DNA of 64,000 nucleotides from Microbaculum marinisediminis (lineage in GTDB: Bacteria; Pseudomonadota; Alphaproteobacteria; Rhizobiales; Tepidamorphaceae): assembly GCF_025397915.1 (NCBI RefSeq), contig NZ_JALIDZ010000006.1, positions 248,001-312,000 of the forward strand, in the 5' to 3' direction. Numbering within the stretch: position 1 is the stretch's first letter; the number at the start of each line of letters is the position of its first letter. The notes beneath the pieces are model-generated. The model saw only the letters and a program-made list of their open reading frames with translations. It did not search any database and was not told the DNA's origin. Positions 55,332 to 64,000 of this stretch are shown piece after piece. The translations under genes were made by a program, and so were the position numbers.

Positions 55332-56810
55332 ATGACCGATCTCACCGAACTGACCATCGCCGAAGCCCGTGACGGCCTGAAGGCGAAGACACTCTCCGCC
55401 GTCGAGCTGACCGACGCCTATCTGAAGGCGATGGAAGCGGCGCGCGGCCTGAACGCCTATGTCGCCGAAACCCCGGAAAAGGCGCGCGAGATGGCCGCCG
55501 CTTCCGACGCCCGTATCGCGACGGGCGAGGCGCGGCCGCTGGAAGGCATTCCGCTCGGCATCAAGGACCTGTTCTGCACCGAGGGCGTGCACAGCCAGGC
55601 CGGCAGCCACGTGCTCGATGGCTTCAAGCCGACCTACGAATCGACCGTCACCGCCAATCTTTGGGCCGACGGCGCGGTGATGCTCGGCAAGCTCAACATG
55701 GACGAGTTCGCCATGGGCTCGTCCAACGAGACCTCCTACTACGGCCCGGTGATCAGCCCGTGGCGGTCGAACGCCAACAATGCCGATCTGGTGCCGGGCG
55801 GGTCGTCCGGCGGCTCTGCGGCCGCGGTCGCCGCGCGGCTCTGCGCCGGCGCCACGGCCACCGACACCGGCGGATCGATCCGCCAGCCGGCCGCCTTCAC
55901 CGGCACGGTCGGCATCAAGCCGACCTACGGGCGCTGCTCGCGCTGGGGGACGGTCGCCTTTGCGTCCTCGCTGGACCAGGCAGGGCCGATCGCCCGCGAT
56001 GTCCGCGACGCGGCGATCATGCTGAAGTCGATGGCCTCGGTCGATCCAAAGGACACCACGTCCGTGGATATCGAGGTGCCGGACTACGAGGCGGCGATCG
56101 GCAAGTCGATCAAGGGCATGCGCATCGGCATCCCGAAGGAGTACCGAATCGACGGCATGCCCGCCGAGATCGAGGAGATGTGGCAGAAGGGCGCCGCCTG
56201 GCTGAAGGATGCCGGCGCCGAACTCGTCGATATCTCGCTGCCGCACACGAAATATGCGCTGCCGGCCTATTACATCGTGGCGCCGGCCGAGGCCTCGTCC
56301 AACCTCGCCCGCTACGACGGCGTGCGCTACGGGTTGCGCGTCGACGGCGACGATATCGTCGACATGTACGAGAAATCCCGGTCTGCGGGATTCGGCGCAG
56401 AGGTGAAGCGCCGCGTGCTGATCGGCACCTACGTGCTCTCGGCGGGCTACTACGACGCCTATTACCTGCGCGCCCAGAAGGTCCGCACCCTGATCAAGCG
56501 CGATTTCGAGACCGTCTTCGCCGACGGAATCGACACGATCCTGACGCCCGCCACGCCGTCCGCCGCCTTCGGCGTCGCGGCGATGTCGACGGCCTCGCCG
56601 ATCGAGATGTACCTGAACGACGTCTTCACCGTGACGGTCAACATGGCCGGCCTGCCGGGTATCGCCGTTCCCGCCGGCCTCAATGCCGAAGGTCTGCCGC
56701 TGGGGCTGCAACTGATCGGCCGTCCGTTCGACGAATCGACACTGTTCCAGGCCGCCAAGGTTGTCGAAGACGCCGCCGGCTCGTTCGCGCCGAAGCGCTG
56801 GTGGGCCTGA
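55332..56810 (+). CDS. gatA: Aspartyl/glutamyl-tRNA(Asn/Gln) amidotransferase subunit A
   Basis: Amidase of 492 residues that releases ammonia from glutamine for tRNA-dependent amidation. The Ser-cisSer-Lys triad is intact: Lys78 in GIKDLF, Ser158 in [13 protein letters not shown] (nucleophile in the cluster) by spacing, and Ser182 in DTGGSIRQ. The C-terminal [12 protein letters not shown] is conserved. Starts at ATG 55332, downstream of gatC in one operon. Confidence 0.97.
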   Translation: MTDLTELTIAEARDGLKAKTLSAVELTDAYLKAMEAARGLNAYVAETPEKAREMAAASDARIATGEARPLEGIPLGIKDLFCTEGVHSQAGSHVLDGFKPTYESTVTANLWADGAVMLGKLNMDEFAMGSSNETSYYGPVISPWRSNANNADLVPGGSSGGSAAAVAARLCAGATATDTGGSIRQPAAFTGTVGIKPTYGRCSRWGTVAFASSLDQAGPIARDVRDAAIMLKSMASVDPKDTTSVDIEVPDYEAAIGKSIKGMRIGIPKEYRIDGMPAEIEEMWQKGAAWLKDAGAELVDISLPHTKYALPAYYIVAPAEASSNLARYDGVRYGLRVDGDDIVDMYEKSRSAGFGAEVKRRVLIGTYVLSAGYYDAYYLRAQKVRTLIKRDFETVFADGIDTILTPATPSAAFGVAAMSTASPIEMYLNDVFTVTVNMAGLPGIAVPAGLNAEGLPLGLQLIGRPFDESTLFQAAKVVEDAAGSFAPKRWWA

Positions 56811-57035
56811 GTTCCGGACCGCACACGCGGTTTATCCGGGCGCGACGCGGACCGCTCCGCGTCGGGTTAGCCTTGATATCGGCTCAATGAGCCCTTAATC
56901 ACGGGCGCCGAACGATGGTTCGCATGTCTGTTTGCGCCGGGGATTGCAGACGGGCAGGCGGCCGCGATATTTTGTCGGCCCGGACGGGCCCGCCGATTGT
57001 ACGGCGTCGAGAAAAGAGAGCGCGGGCGGAACTGA

Positions 57036-57731
57036 ATGTCCGACATTTTTCGCGAAGTCGAAGAAGATGTCCGCCGGGAACAGGCCAAGGAGCTCTGGGA
57101 CCGGTTCGGGGCCTATGTGATTGGCGTTGCCGTCTTGATCGTCGTGGTCACGGCGGGCTGGCGCGGCTGGGAATGGTATTCCGCCCAGCAGGCTGCGCAG
57201 GCCGGTGCCGAGTACTACGAGGCGATGCAGCTTGCCGATGATGGCAAGTCCGAAGAAGCCCAGGCCGCGTTCGAGGCGATCGCCAAGGAAGGCGGCGGCT
57301 TCGGTACGCTTGCCCGTCTGCGCGCCGCGGCCGGCAAGGCGGCGGCAGGCGACGCGCAGGGCGCGCTCGCCGATTACGACGCCATCGCCTCCAATTCGGC
57401 GCTCCCAGTCGATCTGCGCAACGTCGCCCGCGTGCGCGCCGCCTATCTCCAGCTCGAAGCCAATGATCGCGCCGGCGTCGAGCAGCGCGTCGGTCAGATG
57501 GCCGTTGAAGGCAATCCATGGCGGGCGTCGGCGCGGGAGCTTCTCGGCCTTGCCGCCTATCAGGCCGGCGACTACGAGGTCGCGACCCAGCGCTTCGAAG
57601 AACTTCTCGGTGACAATGAAACACCGCAGGAGATGCGCGCGCGCGCTCAGTTGATGATCGCGCTTCTCGCCGCCGACCGTGCCCCGGCCCCGGCCCCGAC
57701 CGAGGCCGACGCTGCGACGGATGCTCAGTGA
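57036..57731 (+). CDS. Tetratricopeptide-like membrane protein (YfgM-type)
   Basis: Protein of 231 residues with one N-terminal membrane helix (about 25-45, YVIGVAVLIVVVTAGW) and a TPR_21-like helical domain outside the cytoplasm (55-215), ending in an Ala/Pro-rich tail. The order with bamB and der matches gammaproteobacterial yfgM-bamB-der, where YfgM works with periplasmic chaperones and the translocon. ATG at 57036 gives the family start MSDIFREVEEDVRREQ. Its stop overlaps the bamB start. Confidence 0.9.
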   Translation: MSDIFREVEEDVRREQAKELWDRFGAYVIGVAVLIVVVTAGWRGWEWYSAQQAAQAGAEYYEAMQLADDGKSEEAQAAFEAIAKEGGGFGTLARLRAAAGKAAAGDAQGALADYDAIASNSALPVDLRNVARVRAAYLQLEANDRAGVEQRVGQMAVEGNPWRASARELLGLAAYQAGDYEVATQRFEELLGDNETPQEMRARAQLMIALLAADRAPAPAPTEADAATDAQ

Positions 57732-59104
57732 TGGCGGTATTTCGTACGCGATCGGCCCGGATCCTGCCGGCCGTCCTCATGGTCGGCGCCTTTGCCCTGT
57801 CGGCTTGCGACAGCGCGCCGTCGCTTGAGGACCTGAGCCTCGTCGCCAACCCCTTCGCGGAGAAGGAGAAGCGTCTCCCGGGCGAGCGCCGCGCCGTGAT
57901 CCAGTCCACTGACGGCCTAGTGATCGATGAATCCGCCGCCGCCGCGCCGGTCAGTCTGCCGGCTGCCAAGGATATCGGCGACTGGTCGCAGCCTGGCGGC
58001 AACGCCGCCAACGCGCCCGGCAACGTCGCCGTCGGCAGCGGCGGGTCCACCTGGGCGGCATCGGTCGCCAAGGTCGACCGCAAGGGACGCCTGTCGTCGC
58101 GGCCGATCGTCTATCGCGGCCTTGTCATCGTCATGGATCAGAAGGCCAGCGTTTCGGCCTATAGTCTGAACGGCGGCGGCCGCGGCTGGACGGTTTCGCT
58201 CAGGCCCGAGAAGGAAGACAGCCCGAGCTTCAATGGCGGGGTCGCCGCGGAGGGTGGTTTCGTCATCGCCGCAACGGGGTATGGCACCGTCGCCGGCATC
58301 AGCGCGAACGACGGCGGAATCCTCTGGTCGGTCGAGCTCGGCGCGCCCGCGCGCAGCGCCCCGACGATCGCCAACGGCAAGGCCTACGTCGTTTCCTCGG
58401 ACAACATCGTCTACGCGATCGCCATCGATACCGGCGAGACCGTATGGACCTATTCGGGAATCGGCTCCTCGGCCGGTGTGCTGGGCAATGCGAGCCCGGC
58501 CGTCGTCGGCAATCAGGTGATCGTGCCCTATTCGTCCGGCGAAATCCTGTCCTTCGACACCGAGAACGGCGAGCCGAAGTGGCTCGACGCGCTGACCGGC
58601 GCCAGCCGCTTCACCGCCGTCTCCGGTCTGACCGATGTCGCCGCGTCTCCGGTCGTCTACGAGGGCTCCGTCTACGCGGTGTCCGTCTCGGGACGGATGA
58701 TCGGCGTCAGTGTGAAGGACGGCAACCGCCTGTGGGCGCAGAACGTCGCCAGCGCCCATACGCCCGCGGTCGCCGGCAACGCGATCTTCGCGACCACGCT
58801 CGGCGGGACCGTTGTCGCGCTCGACCGCAAGAACGGTGCGGTGCGCTGGATATCGGACCTGACGCCGGAGACCGGAGACAAGAAAAAGAAGAAGAACGAC
58901 GTGTTCAGCCTTGCCGGTCCGCTGCTGGCCGGCGGCCAGCTCTGGGTCGGCACCTCCGACGGGCGGATCATCACGCTCGATCCCTCGAGCGGGTCGGTCG
59001 TATCCGCCCAGACCGTCGGCAGCCCCGTCTATGTCAACCCGATCGCCGCCGGTGGCCGCATTCTGGTCCTCGACAATTCGGGCAAGCTCACCGCCTATAA
59101 CTAG
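57731..59104 (+). CDS. bamB: Outer-membrane assembly lipoprotein BamB
   Basis: Periplasmic lipoprotein of 457 residues in the beta-barrel assembly complex. The signal peptide ends in the lipobox ALSAC, with the cysteine at residue 26 as the lipid anchor. The remainder is an eight-bladed PQQ-like propeller with repeated motifs (GKAYVVSSDNIVYAIAIDTG, GTVVALDRKNGAVRW, DGRIITLDPSSG). A lysine run (KKKKK) interrupts one loop. ATG at 57731 shares one base with the upstream stop; the preceding GTG (57728) could also serve. Confidence 0.93.
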   Translation: MAVFRTRSARILPAVLMVGAFALSACDSAPSLEDLSLVANPFAEKEKRLPGERRAVIQSTDGLVIDESAAAAPVSLPAAKDIGDWSQPGGNAANAPGNVAVGSGGSTWAASVAKVDRKGRLSSRPIVYRGLVIVMDQKASVSAYSLNGGGRGWTVSLRPEKEDSPSFNGGVAAEGGFVIAATGYGTVAGISANDGGILWSVELGAPARSAPTIANGKAYVVSSDNIVYAIAIDTGETVWTYSGIGSSAGVLGNASPAVVGNQVIVPYSSGEILSFDTENGEPKWLDALTGASRFTAVSGLTDVAASPVVYEGSVYAVSVSGRMIGVSVKDGNRLWAQNVASAHTPAVAGNAIFATTLGGTVVALDRKNGAVRWISDLTPETGDKKKKKNDVFSLAGPLLAGGQLWVGTSDGRIITLDPSSGSVVSAQTVGSPVYVNPIAAGGRILVLDNSGKLTAYN

Positions 59105-59128
59105 GCGAACGAGCGAAAGGGCAGGGCG

Positions 59129-60487
59129 ATGGCGCCTCCGCTACGGCCCCTCAAGGTCGCGATCATCGGCCGTCCCAACGTCGGCAAGTCGACGCTGTTC
59201 AATCGGCTCGTCGGCCGCAAGATCGCGCTCGTCGACGACCGGCCGGGCGTGACCCGGGACCGTCGCGAGGGCACCGCCGAACTCGGCGATCTCCTGATCA
59301 CCCTGATCGATACCGCCGGTCTCGAGGAGGCCGATCCGGGAAGCCTGGAAGGCCGCATGCGCGCCCAGACCGAGCGCGCCGTCGACGAGGCCGACGTGTC
59401 GCTGTTCCTGATCGACGCGCGCGCCGGCCTGACGCCGACCGACCGCCATTTCGCCGACATGCTGCGCAAGACCGGCAAGCCGGTCGTCCTCGTCGCCAAC
59501 AAGTGCGAGGGCGCAGCGGGCGATCCCGGTTTCTACGAGTCCTTCGCGCTCGGCTTCGGCGAGCCGGTCGCCTTTTCCGCCGAGCACGGGCTCGGCCTTG
59601 CCGACCTGCACGAGGCCCTGCGGGCGCATCTGCCGGACGAGCAGCCGGAAGACGAGGCCGCGGCGCCGGAGGACGACGGTACGGTCCGCATCGCCGTCGT
59701 CGGACGTCCGAACGCGGGCAAGTCGACGCTCGTCAATCGGCTGATCGGCGAAGATCGCATGCTGACCGGCCCGGAAGCCGGCATCACCCGCGACGCGATC
59801 GCGGTCGACTGGGAATGGAAAGGCCGGCCGGTCCGCCTGGTCGATACCGCCGGCCTGCGCCGCAAGGCGCGGGTGCAGGAGAAGCTGGAGAAGCTGTCCG
59901 TCGGGGATGCGCTACGCGCGATCCGGGCCGCCGAGGTGGTGATCCTCGTCGTCGACGAGCAGATGCCCTTCGAGAAGCAGGATCTGCAGATCGCCGATCT
60001 GGTGACGCGTGAGGGCCGTGCGCTTGTCATCGCCGTTAACAAGTGGGACCGCTGCGAGGAGCCCGACACCCGCATCCGCGAGCTGCGCGAGATGGCCGAC
60101 CGTCTGCTGCCGCAGGTGCGCGGCATGCCGCTTGTCCCGGTCTCGGCGCTGACCGGCTACGGTCTGCCGAAGCTCATGCAGGCGGTCTTCAAGGTGCGCG
60201 AGCGCTGGGAGCGGCGTGTGCCGACATCGGAGCTGAACCGCTGGTTCGCGGCCTTGATCGAGCACCATCCCCCGCCGGCGGTCGCCGGCCGGCGCATCAA
60301 GCTGCGCTACGTGACCCAGGGCGCGAGCCGTCCGCCGACCTTCATCACGTTTGGAACGCGCGTCGACGCGCTTCCCGAATCCTACCGGCGCTATCTGCTG
60401 AATGGCCTGCGTGAGGCGTTCGATCTCGTCGGCGTGCCGGTGCGCCTGTACCTGCGCAAGACCGAGAACCCGTACGAGAAGAGCTAG
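59129..60487 (+). CDS. der: Ribosome-assembly GTPase Der (EngA)
   Basis: Essential GTPase of 452 residues with two consecutive G domains and a KH-like C-terminal domain, needed for 50S subunit maturation. The P-loops are GRPNVGKST (first domain) and GRPNAGKST (second), with DTAGLEEA and DTAGLRRK switch regions and NKCEG / NKWDR base-recognition motifs. It follows bamB by 24 bp. Its stop codon overlaps, on the opposite strand, the stop of the SDR gene inside one CTAG. Confidence 0.97.
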   Translation: MAPPLRPLKVAIIGRPNVGKSTLFNRLVGRKIALVDDRPGVTRDRREGTAELGDLLITLIDTAGLEEADPGSLEGRMRAQTERAVDEADVSLFLIDARAGLTPTDRHFADMLRKTGKPVVLVANKCEGAAGDPGFYESFALGFGEPVAFSAEHGLGLADLHEALRAHLPDEQPEDEAAAPEDDGTVRIAVVGRPNAGKSTLVNRLIGEDRMLTGPEAGITRDAIAVDWEWKGRPVRLVDTAGLRRKARVQEKLEKLSVGDALRAIRAAEVVILVVDEQMPFEKQDLQIADLVTREGRALVIAVNKWDRCEEPDTRIRELREMADRLLPQVRGMPLVPVSALTGYGLPKLMQAVFKVRERWERRVPTSELNRWFAALIEHHPPPAVAGRRIKLRYVTQGASRPPTFITFGTRVDALPESYRRYLLNGLREAFDLVGVPVRLYLRKTENPYEKS

Positions 60488-61236
60488 CCGTCGATCGGCG
60501 CCGGCGGCTGCGGCCTGAGCCAGGTCTTCTGCGGGAAGCTGTAGATCAGCCCGTTATGGGTCTGGGCGGGCAGCACCATCTCGACGATCGCGGGCGCCAC
60601 GTCCTCGGGCTTCGGCAGGTCGGAGAGATCCTGGCCGCGGAACAGCATCTGCTGCATGCGGGTGAACACCCGGCCGGGCCCGAACAGGTTCACCTTGATG
60701 CCGAACTGCTCGACCTCGGCGGCATAGGTCCGCGCCAGAAGCTCCAGCCCCGCCTTCGAGGCCGCATAGGCCGAATGGTAGGGCTGGCCCATATGGGCGA
60801 GGCCCGAGGTCACGAACACCGCGCGGGCGGCGTCCGACTGGCGCATCAACGGATCGAGCGAGCGGATCAGCCGCCAGTTGGCGGTCAGATTGACGGCGAT
60901 GGCCTCGTCCCAGTCCTTGGCGCGGATATGGCCGACAGGCGTGAGCGCGCCGGCGATGCCGGCGTTGCCGACGAGAATGTCGAGCTTGCCCCAGCGCTTG
61001 TGGATTGCGCCGCCCAGCCGGTCGATCGCCGCCATATCGGCAAGCGAGAACGGCACGAGGGTGGCGCTCGATCCGGCTTTCCGGATCTCGTCGTCGAGCT
61101 CCTCAAGCGCGCCGGTGGTGCGGGCTATGGCGATGATGTGCGCGCCCTCGCGGGCAAGGGCGATGGCGGCGGCGCGGCCGATGCCGCGCGACGCACCGGT
61201 GACGACCGCGATGCGGTTTTCCAGACGACGTTCCAT
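60484..61236 (-). CDS. Short-chain dehydrogenase/reductase
   Basis: NAD(P)-dependent oxidoreductase of 250 residues. The cofactor loop is TGASRGIG (15-22), then NAGIAG, a catalytic serine in VTSGLA and YAASK at about 157-161. The substrate cannot be assigned. Rhizobial genomes often carry this gene just downstream of purF, as here (12 bp gap), so it belongs to the cvpA-purF transcript. Confidence 0.92.
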   Translation of the reverse strand: MERRLENRIAVVTGASRGIGRAAAIALAREGAHIIAIARTTGALEELDDEIRKAGSSATLVPFSLADMAAIDRLGGAIHKRWGKLDILVGNAGIAGALTPVGHIRAKDWDEAIAVNLTANWRLIRSLDPLMRQSDAARAVFVTSGLAHMGQPYHSAYAASKAGLELLARTYAAEVEQFGIKVNLFGPGRVFTRMQQMLFRGQDLSDLPKPEDVAPAIVEMVLPAQTHNGLIYSFPQKTWLRPQPPAPIDG

Positions 61237-61247
61237 GGCGCTGCGAA

Positions 61248-62738
61248 CTATCCGGTTTCGGCCAGAAGCGAAAGGTGCTCGTCGCGTTCGGAGGCGCTCT
61301 TGTCGGTCAGCGTCGTCGGATAGTCGCCGGTGAAGCAGTGGTCGGTGTACTGCGGCTCGTCGGCGTCGCGATGGTTATGCCCCATGGCGCGATAGATGCC
61401 ATCGACCGACAGGAAGTCCAGCGTGTCCGCGCCGATGAACTTGCACATCTCCTCCAGGCTCATCTGAGAGGCGAGCAGGTTTTCCTTTTCCGGCGTGTCG
61501 ATGCCGTAATAGTCGGGATGGGTGATCGGCGGGCTGGCGATGCGCATATGCACTTCCTTCGCGCCCGCCTCGCGGATCATCTGCACGATACGCGCCGAGG
61601 TCGTGCCGCGCACCAGGCTGTCGTCGATGAGGACGACGCGCTTGCCGGCGATCTGGCTGCGGTTGGCGCTGTGCTTCAGGCGCACGCCGAGCGCGCGGAT
61701 CTGCTGGGTCGGCTCGATGAAGGTGCGGCCGACATAATGGTTCCGGATGATTCCGAGCTCGAAGGGGATGCCGGACGCTTGCGAATAGCCGATCGCCGCC
61801 GGCACGCCGGAATCGGGCACCGGCACGACGACATCGGCGGGCACGGGCCGGTCGCTGGCCAGCTCCTGGCCCATGCGCTTGCGCACCTCATAGACGCTCT
61901 TGCCGCCGACGACCGAGTCGGGCCGCGCGAAATAGATGTATTCGAAGATGCAGGGACGCACCTTCTGCGGCGGAAACGGCTTGTGCGATTCGATGCCGTC
62001 CTTCGAGATCACGACGACCTCGCCGTTCTCGACGTCGCGGACGTAGCGCGCGCCGATGATGTCGAGCGCGCAGGTTTCCGACGCGAGGATCGGCGTACCG
62101 TCGAGGTCGCCGAGCACCAGCGGGCGGATTCCAAGCGGGTCCCGCGCGCCGATCAGCTTCTTGTTGGTCAGCGCCACCAGCGAATAGGCGCCTTCGATCT
62201 GGCGCAGGGCGTCGATGAACTTGTCGACGAGGCGCGGTTTCGTGCTGCGTGCTATGAGGTGAAGCATCACCTCGGTGTCCGACGTCGACTGACAGATCGC
62301 GCCGTCGCGGATGAGCTGGCGGCGCAAAGACAGCGCATTGGTCAGGTTGCCGTTATGGCAGACCGCGATGCCGCCGCCGGCCAGGTCGGCATAGAGCGGC
62401 TGGACGTTGCGCATGATCGTGTCGCCGGTGGTGGCGTAGCGGCAGTGCCCGATGGCGGCCTCGCCGGCAAGCCGATCGATCACCGAGGCCTTGGAGAAGT
62501 GGTCGCCGACCAGTCCCATCCGCCGCTCGGAATGAAAGTGCCGGCCGTCGAAGGTGACGATTCCGGCCGCTTCCTGTCCGCGATGCTGCAGGGCGTGCAG
62601 GCCGAGCGCGGTGAAAGCGGCGGCGTCGGGATGGCCGAAGACGCCGAAGACGCCGCATTTCTCACGCAGAAAATCGCCCTCGACGTCATTAGCCACGTCA
62701 CCTGGGCAGGTATTTTGACCCTCGTCGGGGTGTGTCAT
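61248..62738 (-). CDS. purF: Amidophosphoribosyltransferase
   Basis: First enzyme of purine synthesis, making phosphoribosylamine from PRPP and glutamine. In this 496-residue chain, Cys28 in EKCGVFGVFG becomes the N-terminal nucleophile after removal of a 27-residue propeptide. The PRPP loop is VVLIDDSLVRGTTS. Four cysteines towards the C terminus do not form the Bacillus-type iron-sulfur pattern as far as I can see. Flanked by cvpA (upstream) and an SDR gene (downstream), a common arrangement. Confidence 0.96.
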   Translation of the reverse strand: MTHPDEGQNTCPGDVANDVEGDFLREKCGVFGVFGHPDAAAFTALGLHALQHRGQEAAGIVTFDGRHFHSERRMGLVGDHFSKASVIDRLAGEAAIGHCRYATTGDTIMRNVQPLYADLAGGGIAVCHNGNLTNALSLRRQLIRDGAICQSTSDTEVMLHLIARSTKPRLVDKFIDALRQIEGAYSLVALTNKKLIGARDPLGIRPLVLGDLDGTPILASETCALDIIGARYVRDVENGEVVVISKDGIESHKPFPPQKVRPCIFEYIYFARPDSVVGGKSVYEVRKRMGQELASDRPVPADVVVPVPDSGVPAAIGYSQASGIPFELGIIRNHYVGRTFIEPTQQIRALGVRLKHSANRSQIAGKRVVLIDDSLVRGTTSARIVQMIREAGAKEVHMRIASPPITHPDYYGIDTPEKENLLASQMSLEEMCKFIGADTLDFLSVDGIYRAMGHNHRDADEPQYTDHCFTGDYPTTLTDKSASERDEHLSLLAETG

Positions 62739-62786
62739 CGGGTGCTCCGGGTCGGCGCCGCGCAGTCCGCGCGGAGCCGGGGACCA

Positions 62787-63440
62787 TTACTGGTTGGCGC
62801 CGCGCGTACTGTCGAGCAACTGGTTGAGGCCCTGCCTTTCGGTGGGCTGGTAACTCTGATCCGTCTGGTCGCCGTTTCCTGCTGCGTCGTCCCCTTCGGG
62901 GGCGGGCGCTTCCTCGCCTGGACCGCCGCGATTGCGCAGCTTCTCGAGGATCGCCTTTTCCGGGTCCTCGGGCAGAAGCGCGATGATCGCATCGCCGGTC
63001 TGTTTCAGGATCGGCGCCGAACGGGCGTCGCGGATCCAGTTTGGCTGGTTCTCGACCGGCACGAGCCAGACGAGGAACATATAGGCGATCACGACGAGAA
63101 GTAGACCCCTGAAAAGGCCGAAAATGAATCCGAGCGTGCGGTCGAGCGCGCCGATCCGGCTGTCCAGGATGAAGTCGGAGATGCGCATCGTGATGAATGA
63201 CACGACGATGAGCGTGATCACGAAGATGCCGACGGCGAGCGAGATGTCGGCCAGCCAGTTCGGCTCCACCATCGCCCGTACGTCCGCCTGGAAGCGCGGA
63301 AAGAAGTAGAGCGTCGCGCCGGCGGCGACGACCCATGAGGCGATCGACAGCACCTCCCGCGTCAGCCCGCGCACCATGGCGAGCAGCGCCGAGATCAGCA
63401 TGATCGCTACGACTATGAAATCGAGCCCCGTAATCACCAT
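62787..63440 (-). CDS. cvpA: CvpA family membrane protein
   Basis: Inner-membrane protein of 217 residues with four hydrophobic helices in the first 135 residues, then a hydrophilic, acidic and Gly/Pro-rich tail. LDRTLGFIFGLFRGLLLV is the family hallmark before the fourth helix. Named for colicin V production; in Alphaproteobacteria its role is not settled. It lies upstream of purF by 48 bp, the usual order. Confidence 0.92.
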   Translation of the reverse strand: MVITGLDFIVVAIMLISALLAMVRGLTREVLSIASWVVAAGATLYFFPRFQADVRAMVEPNWLADISLAVGIFVITLIVVSFITMRISDFILDSRIGALDRTLGFIFGLFRGLLLVVIAYMFLVWLVPVENQPNWIRDARSAPILKQTGDAIIALLPEDPEKAILEKLRNRGGPGEEAPAPEGDDAAGNGDQTDQSYQPTERQGLNQLLDSTRGANQ

Positions 63441-63535
63441 TTTCGCGGGGAGCCTCCGTTGCGCGAGCCGAGGTTAATTACGCCGAATTTCCAGATGGCG
63501 CAAACGCATCGCAGCCAAAATCCCCAGACTCGGGC

Positions 63536-64000
63536 TCAATCCTGGTCGCGTTTGGGCGCTTCGGCAGCGATCCGCGCCACCAGGCCGGCGAGAGACTCGA
63601 TCGGATCGATCGGGATCGGCGGCGCGTCACCGGCCTCGGCGATATTGCCGGCAGGAGCCAATGCCTTGGAAAACCCCAGCTTTTGGGCCTCGCGCAGCCG
63701 CGCCGAGGCATGCGCGACGGAGCGCACCGCGCCCGACAGGCTGATCTCGCCGAAAAACACCGCATCGGCGGGCAGCGGCGCCTGTGCCAGGGAAGAAACC
63801 AGCGCCGCCGCGGCGGCGAGATCGGCGGCCGGCTCGATGATTCGCAGGCCGCCGGCGACATTGAGATAGATGTCGTGCCCGCCGAGCTTCAGGCCGCAAT
63901 GGGCGTCGAGCACGGCCAGCACCATCGAAAGACGGCTCGAATCCCAGCCGACGACGGCGCGCCGCGGCGTGCCGAGCGGGGAGGGCGCGACGAGCGCCTG
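63536..64000 (-). CDS. radA: DNA repair protein RadA, C-terminal part
   Basis: The last 154 residues of the RecA-like branch-migration helicase RadA, cut by the window edge. The visible part starts with QALVAPSPLGTPRRAVVGWD and continues through the Lon-protease-like domain (GGHDIYLNVAGGLRIIEPA; FFGEISLSGAVRSV), which binds DNA and shapes the hexamer. The RecA core and N-terminal zinc finger are outside. The order radA-cvpA-purF is conserved in Rhizobiales. Confidence 0.95.
   Translation of the reverse strand, partial: QALVAPSPLGTPRRAVVGWDSSRLSMVLAVLDAHCGLKLGGHDIYLNVAGGLRIIEPAADLAAAAALVSSLAQAPLPADAVFFGEISLSGAVRSVAHASARLREAQKLGFSKALAPAGNIAEAGDAPPIPIDPIESLAGLVARIAAEAPKRDQD

Noticed and set aside
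1-64000. Mobile elements, prophage or CRISPR array
   Set aside because: No transposase, integrase, phage structural gene, terminal inverted repeats or regularly spaced repeats were seen; the gene order is chromosomal core.

Overview
The window is a GC-rich, densely packed chromosomal segment of an alphaproteobacterium, most likely a member of the Hyphomicrobiales (Rhizobiales). The evidence is the set of lineage-typical genes (EipB/DUF1849, DUF1489, DUF3572, DivK next to a pleD remnant, a phasin, GatC/GatA without GatB nearby) and their order: M23 peptidase-bcp-AsmA-tyrS-anmK, DUF3572-divK-(pleD)-rpmG-MFS-NUDIX-DUF983-rnr-topA, dprA-plsY-pyrC-pyrB, and TPR-bamB-der. I see no rRNA, tRNA, CRISPR array, prophage or insertion sequence. 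It is core chromosome rather than an island.

Layout. 1-8.7 kb: cell-envelope genes (truncated M23 endopeptidase, Bcp peroxiredoxin, a 1167-residue AsmA-like protein), tyrosyl-tRNA synthetase, anhydro-MurNAc kinase and a quinone reductase. 8.9-12.3 kb: iron-sulfur serine dehydratase and a biotin carboxylase alpha subunit with no beta subunit beside it. 12.4-15.6 kb: two secreted proteins built from the same beta-rich repeat of about 80 residues, one of them fused to a von Willebrand A domain. 15.7-20.5 kb: nitroreductase, HAD hydrolase, DUF1489, a second vWA protein, a membrane J-protein resembling mitochondrial Pam18/Tim14, and a D,D-carboxypeptidase with a SPOR domain. 20.8-26.5 kb: phasin with its own promoter, flanked by two near-identical inverted 13-mers; ClpS/ClpA; AzlC/AzlD; Ohr; HIT protein. 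26.6-36.9 kb: a HAMP-GGDEF cyclase, carbonic anhydrase, YeeE/YedE transporter, a four-gene RidA/GDPD/GNAT/thioesterase operon, EipB, DinB, ROK kinase and DUF3572.

37-38.5 kb is the most unusual stretch. divK starts at TTG and overlaps the start codon of pleD, but pleD has been reduced to a ghost. About a dozen receiver residues are joined out of frame to the GGEEF region, a second block is missing after GGEEF, and there is a one-base frameshift near the end. Behind the ghost lie about 600 bp without a gene. They hold a promoter-like pair, mutually exclusive stems, a T-run and then a strong UUCG-loop terminator, which suggests an unannotated structured RNA or attenuator. rpmG follows on the other strand with its own terminator.

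38.6-51.1 kb: two compact minus-strand runs with several 4-bp start/stop overlaps (topA-rnr-DUF983-NUDIX-MFS; pyrB-pyrC-plsY-dprA). The pyrC product lacks the HxH metal motif and looks like a non-catalytic partner of PyrB. 51-54 kb: a multi-membrane GGDEF cyclase, an AEC transporter and RuvX. 54-64 kb: a metallo-hydrolase, gatC-gatA, an outer-membrane-assembly/ribosome-biogenesis trio (TPR protein, BamB, Der), an SDR, PurF, CvpA and the end of radA, cut by the window edge.
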